The position numbers and the translations under genes were made by a program. Shown here piece by piece: positions 22,010 to 33,430 of a DNA stretch of 64,000 bases (positions are counted from its first letter, which is position 1; every line of letters starts with the position of its first letter). The stretch covers positions 6,548,488-6,612,487 of the forward strand of contig JAQJVL010000001.1 in assembly GCA_035578905.1 (NCBI GenBank), read 5' to 3'. A model generated the notes under the pieces. The model did no database searches, was not told where the DNA came from, and saw nothing but the letters and a program-made list of their open reading frames with translations. Origin of the DNA: Stictocephala bisonia. Taxonomy: Eukaryota; Arthropoda; Insecta; Hemiptera; Membracidae.

Positions 22010-22425
22010 AAAACTGTCAAAAATAAATATAATCAACAATAAACCAACAATAGCAGGTGGACATTAATGAAGTTTTTAACATGCTTAGCAGGAGGGAATT
22101 GAAACTTTTTGAATGTAAACTAATAGAGTCTGTATTATGTAGACGAAACATTATTGAAAGTCCAATAGTAACAGTAACCCAGGCTGGTGCGTTAGAAACG
22201 AGGAGCAAGAAAGAGTCTGCTACGTGAGTCAGGTTGAGGCAAGCAGAAGTCCAGTTGACCCAATAAATGACTGTCGTCTAGGACTCCATTCACCAGCTTA
22301 TGGAGATAAGATAAGCAGGTAAATTTCCGTCTGTCAGTCAGGGTGGGCATGTCAAAAATATTCAATAGCTCAGTGTACGGTACTGTGTAAGCGTAATGAC
22401 CAAATATTTTAAAATACAAAAAAGA
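22010..22425 (-). pseudogene. LINE reverse-transcriptase tail remnant
   Basis: The minus strand 22192-22419 reads YTELLNIFDMPTLTDRRKF, then LSYLHKLVNGVLDDSHLLGQ, then FCLPQPDSRSR, the tail block found after the RT domain in Jockey/CR1-group LINEs (short leucine-rich segment, RR, LyklvnG, LL, P..R). A frame change near 22195 continues as FRLHNTDSISLHSKSFNSLL. The following 300 bases towards 21700 are A/T-rich, as for a 3' untranslated end. It is inactive. Confidence 0.7.
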
Positions 22426-22431
22426 ATTGAA

Positions 22432-22470
22432 TCTGATTGAATCCGTTTTCTTTGGATGGATTCAATCAGA
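22432..22470. repeat. 13-bp inverted repeat
   Basis: TCTGATTGAATCC (22432-22444) and GGATTCAATCAGA (22458-22470) are exact complements with a 13-base loop. Confidence 0.9.
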
Positions 22471-22839
22471 AAAATAAAACTGATGATGATACCATAAAAC
22501 ATATGCTAACTCCAGTCTAGAACGTTCTAATGAGTTGTATAATAATTTTAATGAGTTGAATTTTTTTAACAACTTGATCTATGAATGAAACCCAAAACTG
22601 AATGTAAACACATGTAAGGCAGCTTTTACATGTGTTTAAAACGTGTTCAGCGAAATAAAGTTTAGAATAAAAACAACGCCGAGGTCCCTTATAGTTAATT
22701 TTCTACTTAACAATACACCATTCATGTTTTATTCGTAGTTAAGAACATTATAGGTATGAGGGAGGAACTTACAAGGTACTTGCCCTTCCATTGCGAGGCA
22801 AACCGGAAAAATAAAACTATTCGACTCATTAACTTGACA

Positions 22840-22905
22840 CCCATTCAGTGCAAGATTGGATGCGATCTCTGTTTGTTTCTTCTCTGTGTTCTTCATCACA
22901 GTCAT
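22840..22905. mobile_element. Right half of MITE family 2
   Basis: AGATTGGATGCGATCTCTGT followed by TTGTTTCTTCTCTGTG parallels the right end at about 17783-17820. Confidence 0.45.
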
Positions 22906-23065
22906 ATAGTCTATGCAAAATAATCAAGTTTATTCTTAGTAATGTTTCGTGAAAAGTGAAAATATAGTAATAATTAATTTGTATAGCTCCATTTATAATG
23001 AACTGAAATCAGGTTATGTTATTCTGTAACATCATAACTTATTCTGTGTACTAATTCTGTTCCAG

Positions 23066-23246
23066 TGCGGATGGTAACTTTGAGGTAACTCTTGCCACCA
23101 AAGCCACTCTCAACTACACAGGCCGCGTCGAGTGGAAGCCACCCGCTATCTACAAGTCTTCATGCGAGATAGACGTCGAGTACTTCCCCTTCGACGAGCA
23201 GACGTGTGTCATGAAGTTTGGATCCTGGACCTACGATGGATTCCAG
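23066..23246 (+). CDS. nAChRalpha: nAChR alpha exon: Cys-loop and loops E and B
   Basis: Acceptor TTCCAG ends at 23065; donor GTATTG begins at 23247. The first T completes N from the previous exon; 60 codons follow, ending in Q at phase 0. It reads [20 protein letters not shown], then [13 protein letters not shown], the Cys-loop [15 protein letters not shown] with exactly 13 residues between cysteines, and [11 protein letters not shown], whose W is in loop B of the agonist site. NYT is a possible N-glycosylation site. Codons are GC-rich in third position compared with the AT-rich introns, as expected for a conserved exon. No mutation is seen. Confidence 0.97.
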
Positions 23247-23479
23247 GTATTGCTTATTATGTTCCATTCTACGAGAATTGAGAGTGAAGCTCCACCCACT
23301 GCTTAACTTAGGCTCTAGGCCGATTCACAGACGTTCACATGTTGCTGAATTGATGAACTGTCCTATCTGCTTAAGTATGACTGACTGACTGGGGGTGCTA
23401 ATGAAATAATCTTGTTTAAATAAAGGTTCCCATGTCTACCCTCTTTTTATTGGCCGGCAATCTAACAAGTAACCTCTAC

Positions 23480-23727
23480 TTGTACGTGTATGGGTGCCAC
23501 TGTACGTGTATGGGTGGGCGGGTGGGTCAATACCACTGTACGTGTATGGTTGGGTGGTTGGGTCAATGCCACTGTACGTATATGGGTGGGTGAGTGGGTC
23601 CACTGTACGTGTATGGGTAGGCGGGTGGGTCATTACCACTGTACGTGTATGGGTAGGCGGATGGATCATTACCATTGTACGTGTATGGGTGGGCGGGTGG
23701 GTCGTTACCACTGTACGTGTATATATA
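23480..23727 (+). repeat. 36-bp G-rich minisatellite (array 1 of 3)
   Basis: About seven units of CACTGTACGTGTATGGGTGG followed by GCGGGTGGGTCAATAC; one unit is shortened to 30 bp. GGGTGGGCGGGTGGG occurs at 23512-23526 and 23687-23701, a four-run G-quadruplex motif on the coding strand. The open frames here on both strands follow from the 12-codon period. Confidence 0.93.
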
Positions 23728-24153
23728 TAACATTTGCGAAAGGTTTTGTTTTAATTGTTGTAGACAATTTTATATTCTGAACTGGTAATTTTTTAACCAA
23801 TCGCAATAACAATAGTGACAGTCTAGGCGGAGCCTCACTCTCAATTCACGGTGAACAGAATATAGAGTCATGAGTCTTCGGACTCGCCGATATTGCGAAC
23901 CTGTAATATTACCAGATATCTTATGGGTGGTAAAGCAAAGGTAAAATAAAATAACAACTAATTCGTCAACAAGCATTTATTGAAACTAATTCAAAATTCA
24001 AAATTATTTATTTCTCATGGACATTTACATGCATCAAGAATGGTCATATATAACCATATATATTTACTCTTTTTTGCATTAATTTATGCAGTGGTTCTAA
24101 CATGGTTGATAGGAAATTAACTAAATAGTAACATGATCTACATAAGTCAGTAA

Positions 24154-24564
24154 TTACAAACTAATTAAGAGATAAAAATATAAGTATTGTACATACCTTT
24201 TACTGGTATGGTGAGTTGGGCACAAAAATCCAGAGAGTGAATAAAAACAGTTTTCCACCCGAAAATCTTTTAGGTTATTTTTAAAAGATGATACTGAAAG
24301 GCTGGTTAAATAATTTGGCAATCTATTATAAACTGTGGATACTAAATATTCTATTGATTTACGGAACATTTTATTAATATGATGGGGTACAGTTAAGTTG
24401 TTTTTATATCTCGTAGAATATCTATGATTGTGGGTAGGAAAATTTTGAATATATTTAAAAGTATAAACTGATATGGAGTAAATAAAAATAGAAGGAAGGG
24501 TTAGGATACGTTCTCGCAGAAATACTTGCCTACAGCTCTCTAGACCCCCCTGACCAAACATCAA
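24154..24564 (-). pseudogene. LINE ORF2 C-terminal tail
   Basis: This reads HINKMFRKSIEYLVSTVYNR, then LPNYLTSLSVSSFKNNLKDF, the usual end block of Jockey/CR1-type ORF2 proteins (S-hydrophobic, YN-LP, F-K--L---L). It is the 3' part of the LINE at 23985-27965. Confidence 0.75.
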
Positions 24565-24795
24565 ACGTATAGCCTCTTTTGCAACTTGAAAACCCCTTGT
24601 AAAAAAGAAGATGAAACGGTTCCCATGACATTATGCCATACGACATCACAGATATACAATTTTACAGTAGCCATGATATACAAGTACACAATATACAGTA
24701 GTCATGATTTTTAGTGCACTACTCCTCAGAAAATTGGATAGATATCTCAAGGAAAACAATATGGAGTTGAGCTTAGAGCAAAGGTCTTCAACGTG

Positions 24796-25637
24796 CTAGC
24801 ACCGAGAAAAACAAGCATCCAAATGAATATCCAAGAAATAGACTGAATCAACCTCAGTGATGTTGACCTCGTCCAAAGTAACAACGCTCTTAGAAATTTT
24901 CTGCGACCGAAAGTGAAGAATGTAGGTTTTGTCAGCATTGAGGAATAAATCGTTACTAGTGAACCAAGAATTTATTTTGTTTATTACATAGTGTAATTGA
25001 AGATTTAATACTATTGAAGTGTCTGCCTGAACGATGACTGTAGTACTATCAGCGTATTGTGTAACGTGAGCTTCAGGGACATAAGAACTGAAATCGTTTG
25101 CATATAACGCAAAGAGAAGAGGCCCCAAAATAGACCCTTGAGGAACACCCATTGAGACCTCAACGAAATCTGACCGTGTCGTACAAAAAGAGTTAATACG
25201 CTCTGGTAATGATTTGACAAATAAGACTTGAACCATTGCAGGGGACAGCCTCTGATACCATAGCGTTCCAACTTATTAAGAAGTTTCATAATAAGTTTCA
25301 TAATACTATGTCGAATGCTCTCGTAAGGTCACAAAAAACACTGAATACTTAATTTTGATTATTAAGATTAGATAAAACATGTTTATAAAATTGGGTAACG
25401 ACATCGGTGGTGGACTTAGACGGTACAAATCCAAATTGAGTGTAACTTAAAATAGAATTCTTGAGTAAAAAGTCTAGCATGAATGAGACGTTCGAAAACT
25501 TTACTGATGATTGGTAAAATAGGAATGGTGCGATACTTTTGTGGCGAAGTCCTACAGTCTTTCTTAAAAACCGGTTTGCCCAAAGAGAGCTTCATATGCG
25601 ACGGAAACTTTCCCTGAAGAACTGAGTTATTGAACAA
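24796..25637 (-). pseudogene. LINE ORF2 reverse transcriptase remnant
   Basis: From 25637 down, FKKDCRTSPQKYRTIPILPI and SKVFERLIHARLF form the first RT blocks. A frame break follows near 25410-25300, then KLERYGIRGCPLQWFKSYLS in another frame, then GVPQGSILGPLLF (RT block with the conserved GxPQG), QYADSTTVI and FTSNDLFLNADKT. The catalytic YADD box is changed to YADS, which removes a metal-binding aspartate, so the enzyme would be inactive even without the frameshifts. In life such an enzyme copies LINE RNA at the nicked target. Confidence 0.88.
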
Positions 25638-26501
25638 TTTAGTTAAGGAGCGCTAAGGAGTGAAGCAACCTGTCTGATAACTGAAGGACTCATTTCCTAA
25701 ACGTCAGGTGATGAACTGGTTTTTAAAGGTGAAATAGTTTATACATTTTAAAGGACGTTGTTGGTACAATGAAGAACCTTGATAGAAAAATTTGTATACT
25801 ATAAAGCTGTTAGTGCAACAATTGGTTCCACTTCTAGACCATGGGGCACTTATGAAAAAGATTATTCAGCGATTTGATGTGGATCAGAAACCGTCACTCC
25901 ATTATATTGTATAAATGTTATGCTAGAATGAATGTTTTTTTAGAATATTTTTCCAGAGATTTCGGACACAATGTTCCTTACAGTTTTGGCAACATTGTTA
26001 CTTTTATTCAAACCGGTTTGAACCTGATATGTTTTAAAAGATGAAATTAAAAGCAGGTAATTTTTCTTGTTGACCTTATACAATATTCTACGTTAGTTTG
26101 AAGAAAATTCACGCTGCAAAATGTATAGGTTCTTGAGACGTTCTCTAGCCATTAGAACTTCCCCTGTCAACCAACCAGGTTTGTGGAACTTCTTACACTC
26201 AGATGTAATCAAAGGAAAAGCAAGGGTAAATCATGATGACACTTGACTAAGGAATAAAGAATACTGGTCATTTATGTCGTCAGGTAAGAAGACATTATTC
26301 CAATCAACGGAATCTAGAATTTCAGAGAAAACATTAAATTTTTTTCTGAAAAAAGTCGGAAAGGGGCGGATTTACAACCCTTACTAGGCGTTACTCCCTG
26401 AACCACGGTTGTGACAAACTGTGCTTCATGATCCGACAAACAGGAAGGAACTACCTCAGCTGATATTAGGCCGTGGATATCAGCCTACAACCTACCAACA
26501 C

Positions 26502-27080
26502 TTACAACCTACCAACATGGGTAGGTTCGATGTTATTTAAAATTTTGTCGATGCAAGAACCTCCTGTTGCTGATGGACGGGTCACTGATGAAATACGAGC
26601 TCTGATAGAAAAACTACAGAAATTTTCGGATAGCAGTAAAAACTCCCTATCATGTTGCCTATCAAAATGAATGTTGAAGTTCCCACAGACAAATATTTTT
26701 AGACCAGGTTTATGTAAAATACTAAGCGATTCCTCAAAACTTTTTAATAACACAGAAAAAACACCCCGTGAGATCTGTAAATGGTGATGATAGTGGTTTT
26801 TAGTTCAACTATATGTATGACAACGGACTCAAATTTGAGTTCTGAGATCAGATGAGAGAAAACCTGCTTTTCTATAACGGTAAAAGAAAAATAATCATTG
26901 ACCAAAGTGCATATTCTTCCTCTGACTCTGTCGGAGCTACAGAAGACACCCGCCACCCTGTGGCCCTGAACACTCAGCGCAGACAATTTTTTTGTGCTCG
27001 GTCATACAAGAAATATCGACTTTCTTACTGTGCAATAGAGCTTCTAAAGGACCAGTTTTGTTGGTAATTGACTGAATGTT
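26502..27080 (-). pseudogene. LINE ORF2 AP-endonuclease remnant
   Basis: The minus strand reads EALLHSKKVDISCMTEHKK (about 27040-26985), VVIHIVELKTTIITIYRS in a second frame, then KPGLKIFVCGNFNIHFDR and SCIDKILNNIEPTHVG in a third. These are the TEH, IYRsP, GDFN and final D/N blocks of the APE-type endonuclease of LINEs that nicks target DNA. GDFN is changed to GNFN and the three pieces lie in different frames. Confidence 0.78.
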
Positions 27081-27599
27081 TTGGTGCTAAATCTTAATAT
27101 GTGGAGTTTGTTGGACTGAATCTATAAAAAAGACTTGTTATTATCTTAAACCATTGGAGAGGTCGACGGAGCCATGGGTTCAGCTTGCTCCGAGTCTGAA
27201 CAAGAAATAGCTGTGATTGTAAAATTGTAGGGACTTGAAACAGAAGAAGACAGGGTAGATTGAGGATATAATGAGCCAGGCAAGGAGCTGAGGAAGGTGT
27301 TGGGACTGAAGGCAGTTTGAATTATTTTTTGTCAGATGTGGAACTGGACCCCAAATGACCCCTCAACTGCTGCTCAGGAAAAAATACATCCAATCACTTA
27401 GATAGTTTAGTACTAAAAATACTCGTCCCTGCTTTACTTAGATGCTTGCCACTCTTTGCAAAGAGCTTTTTTGTCAAGAAGTGATTTGAAAGAACCAGAT
27501 GGGTTGTAGTAGCTACTGACAGAGAAATGTACATACTGTTGAGACAGTCTATTTCAAAGGTTTTTTCAGGATATTGTATCAGCTGTTGAGGTACTTAAG

Positions 27600-27960
27600 T
27601 CAAAACTATTTTACGTGAAAAGGTATAAATTATATGTGACAACTTTTCTCTAACTTGTAAACGGTGACCAGAGGTTGTATTGTTAGTACCTCCAACAACT
27701 AATACAATGTCATTTTCATTACAAACTTGCTTACAACTACTTAGCTTCGAAAGAACAAATGTCATGGGTGCACCTGGGTAACAATGCTCGGAAACTTCGG
27801 CATTTCTTAAAAGGGGCTATAACGTTTTTTTAAGATCCTTTGAGTGACTGTCACTGTAGATATAAACCTTATAGTTTTGTGTTAGTTTGAGTCCATTAGA
27901 CAAAACAGCATTACCACATGGCGTTCCGTTAGTACTACTCGCTGATGATTCTTTATAGGT
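27600..27960 (-). pseudogene. LINE ORF1 remnant with SGNH-hydrolase-like blocks
   Basis: The minus strand reads NYKVYIYSDSHSKDLKKTL (about 27890-27830), where SDSH resembles the GDSH block I, then after a stop PLLRNAEVSEHCYPGAPMT, then NENDIVLVVGGTNNT (about 27710-27665), where GGTN resembles the GxND block, then HRLQVREKLSHIIY. ORF1 proteins with an esterase-like SGNH fold are known in several insect and vertebrate LINEs. This copy is fragmented. Confidence 0.6.
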
Positions 27961-27965
27961 TAGTG

Positions 27966-28901
27966 TATAACTTAATCAGTCATCTCTCTAATCATTCGGT
28001 GAATAACCTAACCTAACGCAACCTAACTGAGGCACATTCCACAGCCATTATGGTGGACGCTGAGGACTAAGGTGCATGCTGTGGGTCAGGTGAGCAACTA
28101 CAACGAGACGATTATTGTTCTTGGATTATTACGAATATTATGACTGGGTGCGAAGTTATTGGAGAATAATATATCTTTATTTTTAATTAACTAGTTTTCC
28201 GTATTTTGCTATTGGATTAGCATATAAACAATAATGTTTTTATTTTATTGAAATTTTGTGTTAAATTGCAATAAGCATTACTTTGCCTATTTGTTTGTTT
28301 TTTACTAAACAAGTTATGATCATTAAAAAACCCCATTGTATCGTTTTTAAGTCTACTAGAGTGGAGCATCAGATGTGAATAAAACCATGAATATTGGTTT
28401 TTATTCACATTGGTGAACCTTTTCTGGAGTATACTCAACAACTTCCCAAAGTTTCATGACAGTCGGATGAATGGATATATTACAGACTTACTCTCGTTTT
28501 TATAATGTATAGAATATGCTTACTGTGAATGAAAAATTGCTTATTTTCTACAACTGTAAATAGTTACCGCAATTTCGGATTATATGGTTGGTATTATCTT
28601 ATTCGGATTATATATTCGGATTATCTTATTCAGTTGGGTTTGTCCAAATTGAACTATACTCATTTTTAGATTTTACTTAATTTTTATTGTCAGTCGATAG
28701 CAGTTATGCTCTTGCGTGTCAGAAATATATACAACGTAACTACGTTCTCAAACTTTACAATGTGGTTTTTTGAGGCGAAATAAAGCATAAAATATACGCC
28801 CAAAAAGTTTCTTTACCCCCGTCGGCCATTGTGTTCTCGTTGTTGTTTTTAATTAATTTATCTGTTTTAGCTATTTATTTTTATAAATTTATATTCTAAT
28901 T
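27966..28901. other. Intron sequence without a gene
   Basis: A TAACCTAACCTAACG (TTAGG-like) stretch lies at about 28005. The rest is AT-rich with no supported element. Confidence 0.4.
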
Positions 28902-29000
28902 TGTTTTATTTGTTTATATTTTCAAAAAAAATATTTTCGTTACAATTCTCAAATTTACTGTTCAAGTTATTAATATTATAACAGGGTTAACATTTTTCAA
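28902..29000. repeat. Direct repeat, copy 1 (pair with 29216-29314)
   Basis: TTTTATTTGTTTATATTTTC, CTCAAATTTACTGTTCAAGT and ACAGGGTTAACATTTTTCAA are all repeated 314 bp downstream in the same orientation, nearly unchanged. Confidence 0.9.
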
Positions 29001-29215
29001 AATCTTAGTCAATTTAATATTTAGTTTATAAATTACTCCGAAATGTAAGCTCCCCCATAATTTTACTATTAATAATGTATTTGTAAAATGTAATAACGAA
29101 TCTAACAAACCAATGTTTGTACAAATCAATCCACAAACAACGAAGTACAAGAGATTCAACCGGTGTAAAAGGCATTATGCATTTATATCAATGTGCTGCT
29201 CTGGAACTGGATAAT

Positions 29216-29314
29216 TTATTTTATTTGTTTATATTTTCAAAACAATATTTGAGTTACAGTGCTCAAATTTACTGTTCAAGTTATTAATATTATAACAGGG
29301 TTAACATTTTTCAA
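29216..29314. repeat. Direct repeat, copy 2
   Basis: This is the second copy of the 99-bp segment at 28902-29000. The pair could be flanks of a local duplication or short terminal repeats; nothing between them supports an element. Confidence 0.9.
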
Positions 29315-29769
29315 TAATTATGAACAAAAATATTCAAAATACTTGTACGCAATGTTCAACCAATCACGTGACTTTCAAATTAAAGCTGATCTACACTAAA
29401 CTTTGTTACTTAAAAGCTTTTCTAGAAATGTGTTAAATTTATATATGACAGTAATTATCTTAGAAGCCACTTTTAACTTTTTGGTAATAATTTAGATCTA
29501 TTCTATGAGGTTAACCTAAAATCTATTGGGTTTAGGCTCCATGGAACTATAGCCCACATTTGATTTTTCCAACTTATTTTTGTCACGATATCAGTTTAAA
29601 TGTCGACCCATTCTTGTATTAGCGTTTGTTGTAATATAACCATAATAAATAATGGGTTTCTAACAATCGGTAAGATAAACAAAATAATTAATTTCTTTTT
29701 TAAGTAGATCGACACTATAACTGAACTCTCTAGTGTAGAATAGAATAAGTGTAGAATAGAATAATTGTT

Positions 29770-30043
29770 GGACCTTTTCATTATCACTATCACTACTTTT
29801 TTATCGTAATACTGTCAGGTTAGGTTAGTTTAAGTGGCTACTAAAGTTGATCACAAACTGGTAAATCCAATTATTGACTTACCGCCGAATGCGCTCTCCA
29901 TGTGTAAGTTGTTGGAAAGCGATAAGATAAGGCCAGCGATATCGGATTCTTATCGGATAAGGAATACTACAGTGAACATAAAAATGATTGGGGAAAAGTT
30001 TTTAGAGTGATAGAATATTTATCAAGCGGTAGTGAATTAACGG
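29770..30043 (+). mobile_element. MITE copy B, partly deleted
   Basis: It starts with GGACCTTTTC and CACTACTTTTTTATCGTAAT, has CAGGTTAGGTTAG, and ends AGCGGTAGTGAATTAACGG. The internal frame reads VDHKLVNPIIDLPPNALSMC, then KLLESDKIRPAISDS and IRNTTVNIKMIGEKFLE, where a TGA stops it about eight residues before the position in copies A and D. Confidence 0.85.
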
Positions 30044-30749
30044 ATACCAAAATAATTTGTGCTAGTGAACTAAAGAAAATGCTCCTAATTGTGTTTTAGA
30101 CATATTTGAATGGATCTAAAATGTTAAAAATTAAAAATCCGTAATGTTACGACCCACATAAAACAAATTATTTGGTCCAAAACTAAACAATGTACGTTTG
30201 AACATGAACTAAATAATTTTAGACGCAATACGAGGGTTATATATTTATTTACAACAGAGAATTGCCAATTATGTGTTAGTATGAAAAGAATTTGCTGTAA
30301 ATGTTTTTAAATTTTAAGTTAATTATATGATAAATGAAAGGCAATTTTAACAAGCGTAGGACATTTTTATATAAATATTGTCCTAACCTACCGTGCATAG
30401 TGAAACAAATTGCTCCCCCCCCCCATACAGATAAAGGGAGTACTTACTGAGGGTGGAGAAAGGCAAATGAGTCTCTTAGGGGTGAGAAAATTAGATGCCG
30501 TCCACGTAATTAAATTGTTCAGGTAGGCAAATGATTTTGGAAAGTTACGGATATGTAGGATCTTGTATATGAAGTGAACAGAATTGCCGGAAGGTCTTTA
30601 GGTCATTCTGGTTAATTTTATGTAGTGTAACTGCTATGCGGTAAATGGCGCATCGTTATGAGTAGCAGATTTCCTTCCATACTCATCCTTCTTGCTATCT
30701 TTTGTAAATATATTTATCAAATCAGTTTAATCTAACAATATAAATACCA

Positions 30750-30860
30750 CAGATAAGAAATAAACAGAGGTCGTATCTAATAGTGTCCTAATTGTGTGTC
30801 GAGTAGTTATTTATCCGGTATCCCCTAGGGCTAGGCCAGCACCTTGTCAATCTCTCTATT
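30750..30860 (-). mobile_element. Partial copy of MITE family 2, reversed
   Basis: The reverse complement contains GTGCTGGCCTAGCCCTAGGG and GGATAAATAACTACTCGACA, then CGACCTCTGTTTATTTCTTA. It lines up with 17697-17822. Confidence 0.55.
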
Positions 30861-30953
30861 AGAGAGCGTATCATTACTTAGGGTTAATTGTAAGAAAGAC
30901 CTAGTGGCCCTAAATTCACCATTTTGTAAATAATTATTATTTCAAATAAATAC

Positions 30954-31950
30954 ATGTATCATTTATCATTATTATACAACAATACTCCCACTCACCCTAC
31001 ACAGACAAATCTACAGGCAGTTCTCATGATCGGCATATGGATTGACACGTCTAAAAAATATTGTACTACATTTCATATACATGAACACATTTATACAAAC
31101 AATCTTCCTATATTTCCTATAGATGGACACATTTCCAAAGATACTTTCTCACATTTACACACACTTTTTCTACATGTTATTTGCATGAACCCATCTACAA
31201 ACAGTCGTCCAATATTTTCTATACGTGTACGCATGTACAAACAGTCTTACTACATTTCCTATAGGCCTACATGGACATATTTACAAACAGTATTCCTAAA
31301 CATGGACACATTTAGAAAGACTCTTCTTACTTTTCCTATACATGGATACATTTACAAACAGTTTTCCTGCATTTTATTTACATGGACACATTTTAAAAAA
31401 AATTCCTACATTTAATTTATATGGACAGATCTACCATTTTCTATTCAGTATTCTCCCTTTTCTATAAATAGACACGTCTGGAAACAGTCTTCCTACATTT
31501 TCTATAAATCGACATATTTAAAACCAGTCCTCGTAGATTTTCTATACATAGACACATATACAAACAGTCTTCCTATATTTCCTATACAGAGACACATTTA
31601 TAGGAACTGGAACACAAATAAGTCACTCTACGTCCATACATCCATGGAAATGCTTACAAATAATCTTCCACCGTTTCCTATACATGGCCACATTAACAAA
31701 CCTGTCATTTACATGGACCAACCTACAAAGACATGCTACATTTTCTATAGATGAACACGCTTACAAACAGTTTTCCCATGTGTCCTATACATTGACACAT
31801 CTTCAAACAGTTTCCCTACATTTCCTGTACATGGACTCATTTACAAAACTGTTTCCTACGTTTCCCATTCATGGGCACATCTTTCTTAACACAAGTTATA
31901 CTTTAACAGAACTTAAAATAATCCTCTCACACATCCTGTACATGTGATCC
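30954..31950 (+). repeat. Degenerate 40-bp minisatellite, about 25 units
   Basis: Units follow the pattern ACATGGACACATTTACAAAC, AGTCTTCCTACATTTCCTAT with many substitutions and small indels. Open frames at 30954-31415 and 31684-31947 arise because stops are rare in the unit; their translations are repetitive in step with the DNA. I do not treat them as genes. Confidence 0.85.
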
Positions 31951-32439
31951 TCAGATGACACCCTCTCTACCCACACATAGCCTAACTTACAAGCAGCCTT
32001 CTCCAGTTTAATATAATACACAGTCATATAAACAAAATAACAGTTTAAGGTCTCCAAAAACAACAATTACAGATGAAGTGTTCTTACTAGAAACTTGACC
32101 AAAATAATTCATCTGGTCTGGAAGGAATCAATAGAGTAAGTTGTTTACCTCAAAGTTTGCTACCTTGGATCAAGCCAAGGCTTTCCGCTAGAGATTTGAT
32201 TTGACCGGGATTTCATGCTGTTAACTAACTCGGTTAGGGGAGTTTAACCGTACTTTTACAGACTTTCACGACAGAGTGTGCAATTTCTTCCTAAACCAGT
32301 TAAACAACAGTTGTTAAACGGATGTAGTATTTAAGGTCAGATAAAGTTTAAAAAGTCTAAAGCATAACGATTCTTATTCAGCATAACGATTTCTATTGCA
32401 AATACCACAATACAAAGTTTTCTAGTTCTGCAAACGACT

Positions 32440-32515
32440 CATCCCCCTCTCGCCTTTCTCCCCCTCCTCTCCTCCTCTCTCCCCCTCTCTCCCTCTTATT
32501 GGAAATTCTCTCTCT
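32440..32515. repeat. Polypyrimidine tract
   Basis: A run of about 75 bases of almost only C and T (CCCCCTCTCGCCTTTCTCCC, CCTCCTCTCCTCCTCTCTCC and so on). It could form triplex DNA; no gene link is seen. Confidence 0.9.
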
Positions 32516-33224
32516 TTACGTGCAATTCGAACATACTAGTAATTACATAAGAAGTAGTTCATAAAATAATCAGATTTTAATCCTTCACTTCATTGTCCTT
32601 CACTAACTGATAGGATATACAAATTCTAATGTACTTTTAGAAAGGCTTGAAACTTGAAATTTGAAAATACAGGCCTAATATTCAAATATTTTCAAAATTC
32701 TAATACATAAGAGTTGATTTTAGGGGTTGAAAATCGTAATTTTCCCATAAGAATAACATGGGCCCGACCGTACAAAACATGTTTCCTTGCCAACGCCCGT
32801 TTAAAACGAATAAAAGTAATGTTAATGTATTACATGTGGCGTGCCGTTTTTCCAAGAAAAAAGCACTGAGATTTAATATTAGATCGGGAGTTTTAAATTT
32901 AATATTACATCGGGCCTGAGAGCAAGAATTTATATAAGTATTTATATGAAAACGCCGTTTTCATTCATTAAAAAATCGTAATAGAACGAAAAAGAGATAG
33001 AGTAAACTACGACTAATCTATTCTCAGATAAGTCGGTGGGAGGACGGGCAGACTGACGACAGCCGGTATTCTGATAGTCGACCTAACTTCAAGTAGTTCC
33101 AAAAGTCAACACCAGGTAGAGGGTCGGAGGTTCAACTGCGATAAATATATAAGGAAGACTGATGGTAGAATATTATGCATTCATAGCTTACTTAATAATT
33201 TGCTATAGTCAGTTTTTAACTGCT
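32516..33224. other. Intron sequence without a gene
   Basis: Nothing recognisable. A mixed-composition patch at 33020-33130 has no motif I can name. Confidence 0.35.
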
Positions 33225-33430
33225 TCGGAACGGTCGTAGCTAAGGCGTTGGCTTGCCACGCAACAGTTCCAGGTTCTATTCTCGTTGAGTTCATACAGTT
33301 TTTGCCCCGCCGCTTCCGTGGTTCGGAAGTCATGTTGAGCCATTGGTCACCAGGTTAAGTGTTAGAGAGGGCTTCTTAGCCCTAACTTCACGTGGTGAAA
33401 TAAGACATTCTTCAACTTTTAACTTTAGTA
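33225..33430 (+). mobile_element. tRNA-derived SINE, copy 1
   Basis: TAGCTAAGGCGTTGGCTTGC fits a Pol III A box and AGGTTCTATTCTC a B box at tRNA-like spacing. The body TTTTTGCCCCGCCGCTTCCG and GTTAGAGAGGGCTTCTTAGC, then CCTAACTTCACGTGGTGAAA is shared with the copy at 34344-34525. The open frame 33343-33612 is accidental. Confidence 0.8.

Larger units (their letters stand above)
23985..27965 (-). mobile_element. Decayed non-LTR retrotransposon (Jockey/CR1-like), about 4 kb
   Basis: Going from high to low coordinates on the minus strand there are an SGNH-like ORF1 piece, an endonuclease, a reverse transcriptase, a tail domain and an untranslated end finishing in AATAATTTTGAATTTTGAAT near 23985. 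The order is that of a two-ORF LINE, interrupted by many stops and frameshifts, with mutated catalytic residues. The 5' end beyond about 27965 is not clear. It lies wholly in the intron between the second and third receptor exons, antisense to the gene. Confidence 0.85.

Noticed and set aside
24011..25301. Second minus-strand frame at 25011-25301 as separate gene
   Set aside because: It is the frame-shifted continuation of the LINE reverse transcriptase (GCPLQWFKSYLS block), not an independent gene.
30954..31947. Open frames of 153 and 87 codons
   Set aside because: Translation repeats in step with the degenerate 40-bp DNA unit; no domain.
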